Part shown: positions 25,115-38,053 of the stretch, in pieces | How the letters are laid out: each line of letters opens with the position of its first letter | Position numbering within the stretch: position 1 is the stretch's first letter | Source of the DNA: Linepithema humile | Taxonomy: Eukaryota; Arthropoda; Insecta; Hymenoptera; Formicidae | Direction of reading: 5' to 3' | DNA: 64,000 nt | Assembly (NCBI RefSeq): GCF_040581485.1 | Contig: NC_090131.1 | Coordinates: 4,650,001-4,714,000, forward strand | Notes under the pieces: generated by a model | What the model was told of the DNA's origin: nothing | Databases searched by the model: none | What the model saw: only the letters and a program-made list of their open reading frames with translations | Position numbers and translations under genes: made by a program

Positions 25115-27970
25115 TTAAACAAGTAAAACATACGTAATCGGAAAATTTTATTTAAATTAACAAAATCGCGCCACGATATCACGATTATCACGATATGTAG
25201 TAACCGATTATCTTGTTAAGATATTACTGTAAGAGCATACCAGCGATACAAGTCTTCTGCAACTGTACATTCTGTATTCAACAGTTTAATAATTAAATTT
25301 CAGGAAAGATTCGAGCCTGTAACTTCTCGTAAATTTGCGAGTATCGACAAGTGGACGGCGCGGAAACTGCAGTTTACTGGAGCGCATTTAGGAACGGTGA
25401 CACTACTTGGTCCAGCTTTAATGATACAGTACCTGACTTCGCACACGCGCTTCCGCTTCCAGTCTCTCGATCGATGGAAGATCGACCGACTCCGGCTGCT
25501 GTTCGCAAGCGTGGCTTCCTGGTCTAACACGCACGTAGGCGGAACAGTGCAAAGTGTACTCGCGGCGATCGGGCGACGACTGGTCGTGCCTCCTTTTTAC
25601 TCCCCGTATGCTTCCATGCGATCGGCCGGCCCGCGGTATCCACCACTACTGGTCCGCATGCGTCACGCCTGTACTTCAACAGCGAGTAAATGCGTGAGCG
25701 AACGAGAGGTCGCGACGGGCACACGCGCGAGCCCGCTTCGAGCCCCGTGACGTCTGCCCGTAGCAGAAGGCCGCGTTTTACGATCACGCAAGCGGTTGTA
25801 TACAAGCGGTTTGTTATTGTGCCGTCGAACTCACTTTGAACTCATGTTTGTTGCTAAATTTAGAGCCAAACTGAAATTTTGTAAATATTTGTAAATATCT
25901 TTCTTTGTAACCTCTAGATTTTTTTACACATTGCACATCCTGTTATGCAGCCAGTTGAATTAAAATTCTAAAGTTTCAAGATTGAAATCCAGCCAATTTT
26001 TTTTTATTTGAAAGTGAAGAAAATCAGATTTTGTAAGATTATGTGTATTCTGACAATTATTTGAATAGTTTATCATTCAAAAATAAAAGAAAAAACTGAT
26101 TATGAACTAGTCGAGGAATACGCTTGTTTCAAGGAAGCTTAATTCAATTGACGTATATGTACTATAACGAGTCTCGGCCGTTGACTGAACGTAATGCGAG
26201 CGGTAGCACGTGCTTGCAATTCAAGATAAATTCAAACATTAACTCTTATTTGGACAAGCAAGATTGATTGGATCCAGAAGCCGCCACTTGTCACACGATG
26301 TTACATTAATTGTCTAGTGAGAAGAAGAATAGAGTCTTAAAAGTGAACGATCAAATAAGATTCTCACTAAACAAAACTGTCGCAAATTTAAAAAAAGATG
26401 TAAAATGTATCGGAATCAATTTCCAGTCCATTTATGAGACGTTACATTCTTCTCACTTATACTTATAAATTATAAAATTATAAAACTTTTGACTTACATT
26501 TTAATGAAGATAAATACTTCTGCATCACACTGAGTGTGATAAATCCAGAACAGATAACAAAATCCTGTCATTCACACACTCGGGTGTCAATCAAGACAAA
26601 AGAGCCGCCTCGAAGAGGATTTGTTTTATAAAAAGAAACGAATATAAATTCGTAAATTTTTGCGGTTCTTGAGAAATGACAAGTAGCATCGCAGTAGGTT
26701 TTCGGTCGATTAAATCGCTTCAAGTGTAAAATCTTAAAAGTACTTGATTCGATCGAGTAGTCAACAGTCGACGATATGTTCTCTGCGTTCATGATCGCAC
26801 GTGGTTTATGCATTGAGTGGTTATCGGTAGTTACGTCGGTCCATTCATTCTCAACCCACGCATCCACACGCACGCACACATGCACACCTACGTACGGCGC
26901 GGCGCAGGTAGATCCGTCGACATATGCGCCGCTTACATTAGGATACATGGTCGACCATCGGTCAAACGAATCTTGGATATTGCCGGTTTGGTTTTTTCGT
27001 TAGCTTGCCTTATCTTCGAATCCGACTTTTTACCGCGTGCGCTATCTTCAATGAGGAAAATGCTAATGCCGTTTCGTAATCGATGTTTGCTCCAGAAAGA
27101 TTTAACTGCGAATAAATATTTACGAACTGAAGAGTGCGTAAACAAATTAAAACATTGTCTGGAACAATGTATAGAATTCTGAATATCAAATTAAGGATAA
27201 GGTTCTAATATAAATTTCCTGTTCTTAGCACACACACAAGCGTAATTATATTCTAGATTTATTTGTTTCCAAAACACATTAAACGAAACGCGCGATCGGT
27301 TTCTCGCACAATTTTTTTAATCATTCAAATATAGGATCATAAATTATATAACGAAAGTATCGCAGAAGGCAATATAATGCGCTCAATTACTATCGCGACG
27401 ACTCAGAATTGAATTGTCATTGATGTTTTTTCTTTTATTTTTATAAAAAGTAATTATGTAAAATTATTCGCACATGTAAAACAAAGAAACGCGTACTCGG
27501 CTCAGTACATAAACGATTAGTCTTATAAATTTTTACAAGTCTACCTGATAAAATTGTAAGAGTTACGTAAAGCGCGATCAAACCGTATGAAAATGCGTGT
27601 GAGACGCTGCTGCGTTTAGACGCGTATAAGTATATATACATATATATATAGAAGCAATAAAGTAACATCCGTCTGTGCAGACTACATAAGCTGAATGGAG
27701 TTTGATTAAAACGGCCGATGTGTATAAATTTAGATCGTTGCAATTGCCCGACCCTAACGGCTCCGTAAATCATTCCTCTTTAGCGAAGACCAATCTTACA
27801 TCTCTAAATACGTTCGATTGGATTGGATCGCACATTGTAAGGTCAAATCAAACATTAGATATAATTAAAGACGATATGATATTAATTGTATTGTGCTCGG
27901 ATCAGAATCATTTTTTTCTGAAAACCAAACGTATATATTTGTATCAAATATTGTGAAGTATGCATACCTC

Positions 27971-28964
27971 ACGAAATCGATTAGATCTTATTACTGCGAC
28001 GTGATTGGTTCGCTGTGTTAACTGTTTCGAGAATCGCAATCGTTCATTTCGGCAAACGTCACATTCCAATCAGTCACGGAACGCCTCGCAACGACTCGCA
28101 GAGTCGTGTTCGAATCGTCCACATTTTTCGCGATTATTACTGTTTAAATCTTGTGCGCGAATAATTACCGTTTATGCGTCATAAAGTATTCGTTTTGATG
28201 TCGTATCCGTGTACAGTCGCTTTTATGAACTAATATCGTGATTTCAGTACCGACAATCCGCTTGTGTGTGAGTGTATGTGTGTGCGTTGTGTACCCGGCA
28301 TCGATTGAAATCCTCTTGTTACGTTCCATGTCGTTATTTTCTCGCTCGAGTGCAACGAAAACGTCATTGATGCATAATTATCGTCAGGTATGTGTTTGCA
28401 GTTGTTCTGTTAACTATGTCCATGTAATTATGATTTTCTAGGCAGTGTAGAACTTTGCATTTTTATGCCTTGTGTTTGCATTCAAAATGGTGAAATTACG
28501 ACAAGCTAGAATGCACACTCATTGCGTTATTATCGACGATTATCAGCCGCGTCAAAATTAAATACTCCGATTATTACCGGGCTCACTGGATCCATTTGAT
28601 AATCACAGAATTTTCGGGGGATTAGAATCTTTTGTAATACTCCGTCAATAACTCGGAACAATCGAAATTCTGATAAATGCATTTGTTTATTACGTGCATA
28701 TTTTCGTAGATTCGCTAACCAATTTTTCAAGAAACGCAAAAGTATTCGGCAGCGTCAATACAATCGTGGAAAACAAGGAATAAATTGATTCATTTAATTT
28801 CAATTGGAATTTAAATAAAAACAGTGTGTAAGGAGCTTTGCGTACCAGTCATCGTTCTTTCAGAATTATATGTAAATATTTTTTCATATCTATAATACCA
28901 AAATTTGAGCTCGATTGCGATTTAAAGCCTGCGATTAAAGCTTCGCTACGTTAGACACCGCTCT
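27971..28964 (-). repeat. Inverted 1-kb duplication, copy B
   Basis: Reverse-complement partner of 11336-12326. On the plus strand it keeps the ATTTCAG acceptor (block 28248-28387, 140 nt), the CAG|GTATGT donor, and a second intron again exactly 54 nt (28388-28441). The 11-nt length difference of the block lies in a GT-rich microsatellite. The 22-codon spliced ORF (ATG at 28329) and a 24-codon ORF (28487-28561) match those of copy A and end at the same points. Its outer flanks are AT-rich and unlike those of copy A. Confidence 0.75.
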
Positions 28965-29232
28965 AGCTCTAAAAAATTAATTCCCGCTCAATGAAATTTT
29001 TATCAGAAATATTATTACCGTGAATTTGCAGAGTTGGAAAGAAATAATATTTGGCAACGTAATGTATCTGTATGACAGAATTCTTTAATTTTTTAATACG
29101 CAATATGCGATAAAAGGATTCCTTGATTTCGGGGCCATTGACGTAAGGTCAATAAGAGATGTCAAACATGATCGCATGATTCTGATCGTCTGAAAATACA
29201 GTAGAAAACATTTGATCCGTTGACCTAGCCTC

Positions 29233-29280
29233 ATTCTTTATCTTTAAAGAATTCAGCTTATTCTTTATCTTTAAAGAATT
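29233..29280. repeat. 27-bp direct repeat, two copies
   Basis: ATTCTTTATCTTTAAAGAAT occurs at 29233 and 29260. Each copy also contains the palindrome ATTCTTTA/TAAAGAAT. It lies beyond the IFT88 3' end. Confidence 0.75.
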
Positions 29281-29353
29281 AATAAAAATATACGAATACA
29301 CATAACGTACGTCATAGATTTGGACGGATAATCTTTTTACGTGTGAAACAAGC

Positions 29354-29359
29354 TTTATT
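29354..29359 (-). promoter_or_regulatory. Candidate poly(A) signal for IFT88
   Basis: AATAAA on the minus strand (within GCAATAAAGC), about 405 bases past the IFT88 stop codon. Position and motif fit; no transcript evidence is available. Confidence 0.4.
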
Positions 29360-29762
29360 GCAACTGTGATACACAATGTGTAATTAATGTGAACCACGAT
29401 AACATTAACGTGACAAAAATGTCACGTGGCACTAAATCAAATAATTAAACATATAACTATATAATATTATACAAATTAGTCATCATAAACTATTATTAAA
29501 GAAATCACACATTCTAAACAGCTTTTATGCGAATAAAATAATAACATAATTAATATAATATGCAAATTTTTAAAACTTACGACTTTCCAATTTTGAAAAT
29601 ATTCTTACTCTTTCGTAATAAGTGGCTTAAAAAAATGATCATAAAACTTATTCGTGTGTGTCGTTGCAATATAATTTACATACTACTTCCAATTAAAATC
29701 TAATCTACTTACAGTTTCCGATTATATAATCTCATGAAAAAATATAAATCTATGCGATATTA

Positions 29763-32700
29763 TTACTCGGGCAGGAGATCATCTCCGAGCTCCTCGTCGC
29801 CAAAATCGTCATCTCGTTTTCCAGCAGCTGTCATAGGGCGAGTAGGGAGAGGTCCTATAGGGTCTGCGTAACTCGTGCCTAAAAGCAATGGAAAATATAA
29901 ATAAGAAAATTGCTTTTTTATTTTTGATAATTTCCACAAATAAATGAATGCTTGACATATTTAGATAGACTTGGAGTCAAATAATCAGTCATAACATATT
30001 ATTGTAAATACTACATGCGACAGAGGTAGGCCGGATATATAAATACAACACAAATGTCCATTTCTAGATTCATAGCACGGATCAGTAATATATAACAGTT
30101 TGACGAGTATTCAGTGATAAAGAGAGAACAAGAATAGACTAGTCAAAGCGACCGCGGCCATCCATCATTTATTCAATCCATTAGAGCGATTCGCATACTG
30201 TCTGTAGATCATTTTTGCTGATGTTTGCTTTCAATGGAAGTGCGTAATGCTAAACCATTACTAACTGAATGGCTGCTAAATTTTCCATAAAGATCATACA
30301 ATGTTAAAATTTTGCAGTAAAAACTCTCGTCAGGATTTATTAGAAATGCGCAAAACGGTAATTAAATCGTAATATAAAATACATGAATTTATAAAATAAT
30401 AGATCTAATATTTTTTTATGGAATTAGTATTAAATAGCAAATTAAAAAAAGAGATATTGATATATGAAAAGTGATTATATTGCAAAATTTGTAATTATCG
30501 TACCTTGATAATCATTTCGGCCTGAAATTGGTCGTCGATCCGGACTTGGTCTACGATCTGACACACTCAGCCCTGATCCAGCCCGTGATGATGTTCCACT
30601 GTTACTCTTCCTAGATCCTGCATAAAATATATTTTCAAAATTTAGATATACAAATTGCGATACAATACAATCAATTGAGATACAACTGATATACAATTTA
30701 GATGTACAAATTTGAAAAAAAGTGAATACTCGAATGTTTGAGATGTATCTTTTAATTTTTATCGACTCTTACTCAATACATTCATCACATTTTCATAAAT
30801 TATTTTTCCTGAATTGCTAATTAGATTATGTCAATATTTATTAGATTACCTGTTGTACCTGGCCTTGCTGAACCTTGTCTTTCTTTCAGTTCTTTAGCTT
30901 TTTCGGCCTTTTTCAATTCAGCAGTATACATCTGCGCTTCTTTCAAACCCAGATCACTGCAAAGTCTGATCAAAAACTTTAGGCATTCTATATTATCCGG
31001 AAACTTATTGTGGATATCTTGATACTCTGCGAGTGCTTTATGAAATTGCCCTGTGCGTCTTAAACACGCAGCTACTAGTAATCTCCATCTTGGTTCGTCT
31101 GGTACAAGTTCTACCGCTTTTTCAAAATAAGGCAACGCCTTTTCAGCAACCTTTAAGAAATTTAAACTTATTATCTTGAACGATATACTGTTAATAGCAA
31201 AAGCTAATCGTATACCTGCATCGATATGAAATAAGAGCCAATCCAATCTATTACTTCAAAATTGGCAGGATAGAATCTGTGAGACTGTAAGAAAAGTATA
31301 TAATAAATAATTAAGTATAAAAATTGAAATATTAATATATTATTAGATAATCTAAAGGTTACATAATTAAAAATAAAAATTATTTACATCGCTATAAAAT
31401 TGGAACGCCTGCTGCTGATCTCCTATTGAGTCATACATCTCCCCCATTTTTTGTAAAACTCCTGGATCAGATGATATGATACCCAACAACTGATTATACC
31501 TGCAATGACCAAAATAATGTTCAATCATTCATAAATTAGTACAAAATTTGAGTGGAATGGTAGCAATAGCATACAACTGTCAGAAATGAATTCTTCATAA
31601 AATTAAGGAAATAAAGAACGATTTAACAAAATACCATTCAGATGCTTGATCGACATCATTCATCAACTGATATAGATGACCAAGCTGGTATAGTGTTTGC
31701 GGATCATGTCTAACGATATTCCGAACTTTCCAAAAACACTCCAAGGCTTCTTCGTACAGATTCTGCTTTTTATAAACTAAGCCTACAAAAAACACACATT
31801 AACATTGTAAAATAATGTTTACAATTGTATAAAAAAATTAATGAACACAAAGAAAAATTTTATGCAAAATAATACCTAAATTGTATAAAGCTTGCACATG
31901 ACTGGCATCCGTTTCTAATGCATATAGCAGCAGTTCCCTAGCAATGTTCCATTCATCCTTTTTCATTGCGCAAGCGGATAAATTAACGTAGGCTGCCGCA
32001 TTGTAAGCATCGGAAGTACGAGCTGCTTCAGCATATTTTTCTGCTTGATCATAATCTCCTTGCTAAACAATTTTCTACTTAAACACAGAAATCAAACCAA
32101 TATCTACTAAGTTAGACAAGTCTTACTTACAAGATAGTAAATAAACGAAAGCATGGTTGCTGCTGCACTGTTAGCTTTACTGTCGCGATTTTCAAACATC
32201 TTTAATGTGTCTATGGCCAGTTGTGTTTCCCGATTATGCAGAAATACCATTGCTTTATTTATTTCCAAATCGGCAGCTAAGATACTGTAAGTCGAGGACT
32301 TAATAGTATCAACACACCTAAAATAATTGCGCGAAATTTATATGCAGAAACCGGATATTAAAATTTCTTATTATTCTTTGAATGTTATAATTCAGTAAAT
32401 TTTACCAGGCAAACCCAGATGTAAGTGAGTCTTCTATAACAGGTGCTATAAGCTTTGCTGCGCAAAGTATAGTTTTCTCAGCTTCCAGCTTTATTTCTTT
32501 TTCCAACTTGGACAAATCGTCATTCTTTATAAGTTCATTTAATATATTCGATGCATCATCATCCTATACAAACAAAGAAATATTAAATATACTGATACGA
32601 CCTAATGTTTGATTTGCAATTTATAACGTGAATAAAAAAACAAGATATGAATATTTGTACCAAATCATCAATTTTTATTCATATGTATATAAAAATAACA

Positions 32701-34563
32701 TCTGAGAGAGATAAAAGTGGCGTAAAAAAGTAAAAAGACATATTTAAAAACGGAATATTTGATGAAAAGAGATAATGTGTCATTGTGTGAAATATGTGCA
32801 TCTCTTAGATTGTGAATCAACTAATGGTGCACAGCAGTGCAGGTGTAGTTTTGAAAAGCAACGTTTTGAAAAATACATAGCTTTAGCAAGAAGAGTACAA
32901 ACTCACTGGATTTATACTATACTTGTCCTCCTGCTCTATATTAAGTTGTACTTCTAGTAATTCTAAGAAAGCTCTTTTCATCTTATCGCGATGAGATAAC
33001 GCAAAATGACACAAAACGGCATGCAAACCCGCTTTAAACTCAGATCTCTCTCTCATCACCCATTCAAAGCTATTAGCTGCCTCTTCTAACCGACCCATTT
33101 GTACAAATAACATTCCCATGTTATGCATAATCTTTATTCTGCGAAATATTTGCCAGATTAATATTCCTATTATTCATGGCACAATGCAATCGTTCCTTGA
33201 TATTTTTCGCTTGTATAACATATTAATATATATATATACAATATATATATTTACCTTAAATCCTTATGGACTGTCGGAGCTTGATCAAATGCCATTCTAT
33301 ACATTTTAATAGCTTGAGAAAGTTGACCCATTTTCACGTAAATATTACCCATATTAACTTTGAGCCTGGCACTATTGCTAAACATTCTGTTCCTTGTTAT
33401 AGCCTGATAAGTCGCAATGGCCTCTGTATACATTTCGTTATTTGTATATTGAACTGCCAAATTGAATAGCACCTATTGGAAGATAAATTGGAAATTGTAA
33501 GTCAAGTATCAAATGTAAGAGATTGTAGATATTGTAGATTCAATGAGCTTACAGCAAACGTCAAGTCTATATTGTGATTATCACTGAGACCGGCTTGTTC
33601 TTGCAATCGTATAAGAGCCTTCTCCCTTGAAGAAGCTTCTCGTGCGCGTTCTAATGCGATTCTCACATTGTTTTCTGAAGCTGCCTCCGCAGAACTTTCT
33701 ATTAAGGCCATTATTTTCTTTTCTCTTGCTTTTATTTTTTCTTCTGGTCTAAAGTAAAAAAAAATCAATAAAAATATATGATCTGGACACTGTACATACA
33801 TTAAAAATAATATACATAGGTAAGCATATGTAGATTTGAAATCTTACGTGTCTTCTTTGTTAGCTTCCAATAGAGATGCGGAAGTCTTAGTGCTACTTCC
33901 CAAGTTAAGAGGATCAAAAGTTTGTTTATTGCTGGTATATCCAGCACTTCTCACTGCTGTCATAGGTCTAACTCCAGCTGTCATAGGTTGCATTGAAGTA
34001 GTGGTACCGCTTCTTTGAAACTAAAAAAGCAATAGCATAAACCTATGTTATATCCGTCATATCAAAAATTATAATATCTATAAAATTAATATATAACTAA
34101 AGTAGATTGGATAATATCTCGTATTTTTTTCTGAATTACTATCTAAACATTTTTGAAGTTGATGTCAAAGTAGACAAACACTTTAAATTCCGTAATAATA
34201 AGACATCATTCGCAATGTTGAATTATACAAACTGTTTACTTACTCTGCTCGATGTTCCAAGACGCATTGCAGTACCTGGTGTCCTTGGAGTAAACTGTGA
34301 ACAAATCCTCTCTTTAAAAAAGTATAAAATATACATTTCAATAATTTTTATACCTTAGAATCTGATATTTTAAGCCTGGTGTGAAATTAAAAATGATATT
34401 AGTGATATAAAAAATGTAATAGTATCAAGCTTACTATTGATCTTTTTCCATAACTTGTTTTAATAACTTCCTGGAACAATTCATCCTGCTCGAGATCCTT
34501 ATACACAGATGGATAATCGTCATATCCCATGTAAATGTCATCCTCAATTTCTGCTGCAGCCAT
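29763..34563 (-). CDS. IFT88: Intraflagellar transport protein 88 (TPR protein, 15 coding exons, 796 aa)
   Basis: Core subunit of the IFT-B complex, which carries cargo along the axoneme during cilium assembly; in insects this mainly concerns ciliated sensory neurons. Coding exons: 34435-34563, 34244-34294, 33848-34020, 33553-33748, 33255-33472, 32907-33138, 32406-32563, 32131-32317, 31876-32062, 31635-31782, 31388-31499, 31216-31284, 30850-31150, 30504-30617 and 29763-29878; every phase joins. The N-terminus has the family signature DDIYMGYDDY, then repeated RPMTA-type motifs (PMTAGVRPMTAVRSAG). A long TPR array follows (about residues 180-690), including SVLFNLA-like, NMGNIYVKMGQ, APVIEDSLTSGFAWCV and ADLEINKAM blocks. 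A Ser/Arg-rich linker leads to the diagnostic acidic end GDEELGDDLLPE. The length matches the roughly 800-830 aa family. The start is the first ATG and agrees with the conserved N-terminus. Confidence 0.97.
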
Positions 34564-36274
34564 GATTTATACCTCTACGATTCACAGTATACTTGTTTCA
34601 CAGTCTTCTTACAATACACACATCTAATCATATGTTAAATTGTTAGCTTATGTGTACAGTCTTGAATGATATAGATCAATGTAGATTAAATAAAACTGTC
34701 TTTTCGAAAGGAATATGATACAAAAATTATAAAACGTAAAAACAGAGGAAAGGGCAAAAACAAATACACCGGCGATGTAATGACTTCTGCAAGGGTTCCA
34801 CCATTTCTGCAAACACATTGATACGTAGTGCCATCACATCCGTAAAACTACGTAGCCGCATCGATTTTTCAAGACTGTCGGTATCATACCGTTTTTTTGG
34901 TTCGTATCCGTACTACGTCTATTATTTGTGAAAAGAACATTCACAGTATTTGAATCATATGTTTAATGATTTTAATAATTTTTTTGATATTTTTATACTC
35001 AGAATAATAACAAGAACCGAATAATACTACTAAGTTTTACATTTGCAATTTTGCAAAGTGCATTACTGGGTTCGCAAAATGTAATAAAATTTTTATAAAA
35101 TAATTCTATTCAATTCAATTCAGTTTTTCTTATGTTAATTAATCGACTTCTCTCGTTCATAAACCATGCAAAACGTATAAAAAATTTCACGCAACAATGA
35201 AATACTTGAACGAAAACTATCATGTGAATTAACACAACACACCTAAGTGACTCGGTAACACATAAAACTGCGAAGTTTTAAATTAGCGTAAAGATTTTTA
35301 TTGCTGTTTACAGATGCTTAAAGATGTTTATTGCTGTTTACAGATAAAGCGGTAATAAAAAAATTAACTAAAAAAACTAAATAGAGAAACTAAAAAACTC
35401 AGCAAGCGTAATGCATGAATAAAAATGTTAACGCAATGGTCACAGTGCCTTCTTTCAACATATGCATAGTAGTTATTTTATTCTTGAAATTTGTTGTTGC
35501 AATGTCTCCTGCAAAAGTTTCTGAATAACAATTTGAGATATATATATTTTCTGAAAAAAAGAAAAAAGAAACCACATATTAGATATATAATTATTAAACA
35601 AACAAATCCTACAGATGATTTAATATTTGACTCTTTGATGTTTAAAACTTTATTCCATGATTCTACAACCTGTCCATGATTCCACACACAACCCCTTCCA
35701 CCTACATTCTGTGATTTGCAACATTCCATTAAGACTTCTTTTGTATTTTTCTAGATTCTTTTCTTCTGCTGTTTACAAGGTGTGGCTCAACCCTATAAAT
35801 GTGCCACACACAAATACACGTACACATATAAATAAATTCTTTAAGATTAAAATCAGTATAAATTTGTATAAACTAGAGATAAATTTGCTCATATAGATTA
35901 TGGAAACCATCGCAGCCGGTTTCAGTTTCTTGCAACTTAAATATTGGAAAACAACTGATAAAGTGGTATATGAATCCTACAAAGGAATGTCGAATCTATT
36001 CTTATATTTTCACGGCATGTCTTTTTTCGTCGATTCTTCCATTATCTTGATTCCCGATTACGATTAAAACAATCGTCTGTTAAATTTCACGAGACGTTAC
36101 TGTACAATACAACATAAAATATAACACTGTTGAAAAATTAAATGTTTGCCGTAACGTTCGCGATCTCTTTACATTATGATTAGGTGTTTACATTATGGTT
36201 AGGATTAATAAATATTATGATATACACCAAACAGTGCTTAAACAGTGCTAAAACCGGCTTTACACTTTTAATTA

Positions 36275-36613
36275 TGCCGCATGCGACACGATCGCAGGTT
36301 GCTCACTTTTAGTAAGGCAAGGCTACGCACATTAGAGAAAATATTACGAATAAAAATAAATATTAAATATTAGAAGTAGAAAATTGATATTATTTCGTTT
36401 CAAAACCAGAAAATGAAATGGATTAACGTATTATAAATTAGGGAAATAGGAAATAAGAATTAGAAATAATTAATCCATTCCGTTTCCTTGTTTGAAGTAA
36501 AATAGTTCCAAATTGCTCTTCCTATATTTAATATTTATTCTTATTCCTAATATTTTCTCTATTGTGCATAGAGATTAGCGTAGGAATTAACAGCACAGTC
36601 GCAGCTTGCGGCA
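36275..36613. repeat. Imperfect foldback element, about 340 bp
   Basis: Outer arms TGCCGCATGCGACACGATCGC and GCAGCTTGCGGCA pair imperfectly. Middle arms (TTAGAGAAAATATTACGAAT against ATTCCTAATATTTTCTCTA) and inner arms (AAATGAAATGGATTA against TAATCCATTCCGTTT) pair well. It is probably an old non-autonomous transposon remnant. Confidence 0.5.
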
Positions 36614-37014
36614 CGAATACGGCGGTTGCTGAAAATCGCAGACTAACCCGTCGTTCATAACAGTTCTATCATTTCCTTTCTACATGGTAAATAATAACTG
36701 CATCGCAGTACAGACATGAGAATTCCAATACAAGGTGATATGGGTTATTCCGATTATATTTATCGATGCAATAATAGCGGTATCTAAAATGTTCAAATTG
36801 AATACTCAGAATATTTATCTCAAACGTTATCTCAAGGATGTTGTCTCAAAGGATGTTGAGAACACATATTCTGTTAATCTTTTTACACATTCTACGCAAG
36901 TGTCCCGATAAGCACTCGGAATTTCCAGAAGTGACTTTCAAAGGTAATAATAGTGCTGACATCATGTTACAAATTATTGATAAATAATTACCAAATTATA
37001 GGTACAATGTATTG

Positions 37015-37168
37015 AGTTTGAACAAATCGAATACGGATAAAGATACTGACAAGAAAATTTCGAGTTTAGATCCGATTTAGTCAAGCAAGATTTAGTTTGA
37101 ACAAATCGAATACGGATAAAGATATTGAAGAGAAAATTTCGAGTTTAGCTCCGATTTAGTCAAGCAGC
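37015..37168. repeat. Tandem duplication, 79-bp unit, 2 copies
   Basis: AGTTTGAACAAATCGAATAC occurs at 37015 and 37094. The two units differ at only a few positions, so the duplication is recent. Confidence 0.8.
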
Positions 37169-37797
37169 CTTCTAACGAGTCGTTTTTCATTTATTTGACG
37201 TTATATTTTTTTGTATTATAATTTTTCAATGTAGTGAAATTATTATCATTATCATTTCAGTTGTTATTATTATTATTTCTTTATGATGGTAATATTCCAT
37301 TCTATTATCTATATTCTTTTATCATCATATCAAAGTGTCATTAATTTCATTAACATATCGAAGTATAATTTATTTCAGATAAAATGTAAAGTTAATTAAT
37401 ATTGAAAAGATAATAATACTAATTAAAGTAGTGAAAAAAGAGTGATGCTAATTGCATTACGAAAATTTGACGTTTGTTTAGTTTAATCCTTTTGCTATGG
37501 CGGAACTAGTCACCGTTGAACGAGACTTCGCGCGTGCCATAAGCATATATTTAAAATATATATTTCAGTTTATTTAATATATTTAAGCTTATGTATTTAA
37601 AATCATTGATACATCATCAAATTAATAACTCCTATTTCGAAATGTGAGTGATATATATCGAGCGACTGCAGTCGCCCGTAGCGAAAGAGTTGAGAAAGGT
37701 GTTATTTTTATTAATTGTTTAATTTGATGATGGTTGTAAATTACGAGTATGTCAAAAAGGATACTTAAGGAATAAAATATGTATATGCAAAAATATT

Positions 37798-37803
37798 TTT
37801 ATT
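37798..37803 (-). promoter_or_regulatory. Candidate poly(A) signal for the DUF2236-family gene
   Basis: AATAAA on the minus strand about 250 bases past the stop codon. AT-rich context, so chance occurrence is possible. Confidence 0.35.
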
Positions 37804-38053
37804 AGTCAGAAATTTATAATATGTAATATTTCAAAGTTAAATATTACTGTATATATGGCTTTGCTTAATTATTAGGAACTTTATAAACTAATCACGTCAG
37901 GCAATATGTAATATTTACATAAATGTACTTAAATTACAGGATCGATAAAAAGATAATGAAGCTTGTTGAACGATTTATATTTATCATAATAACTAAAAAA
38001 CATTGAGGAAACTTGATATATCACAAAAGACCTTAGATCTAAAGTTGAGCAAC

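Larger units (their letters stand above)
19394..27970. other. Hexokinase upstream spacer
   Basis: Mostly AT-rich. It holds the MITE at 24940, the two weak ORFs at 22443 and 24148, a (CT)n run at 21160, and CpG-richer patches at 21400-21720, 25330-25800 and 26800-26960. These patches may be promoters or enhancers, including the missing hexokinase 5' exon. Nothing else recognised. Confidence 0.55.
34564..38053. other. Spacer between IFT88 and the DUF2236-family gene
   Basis: Contains the IFT88 upstream region, the foldback at 36275, the 79-bp tandem at 37015 and the probable 3' UTR of the DUF2236-family gene. No clear ciliary X-box was found by eye upstream of the IFT88 ATG. Confidence 0.55.
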
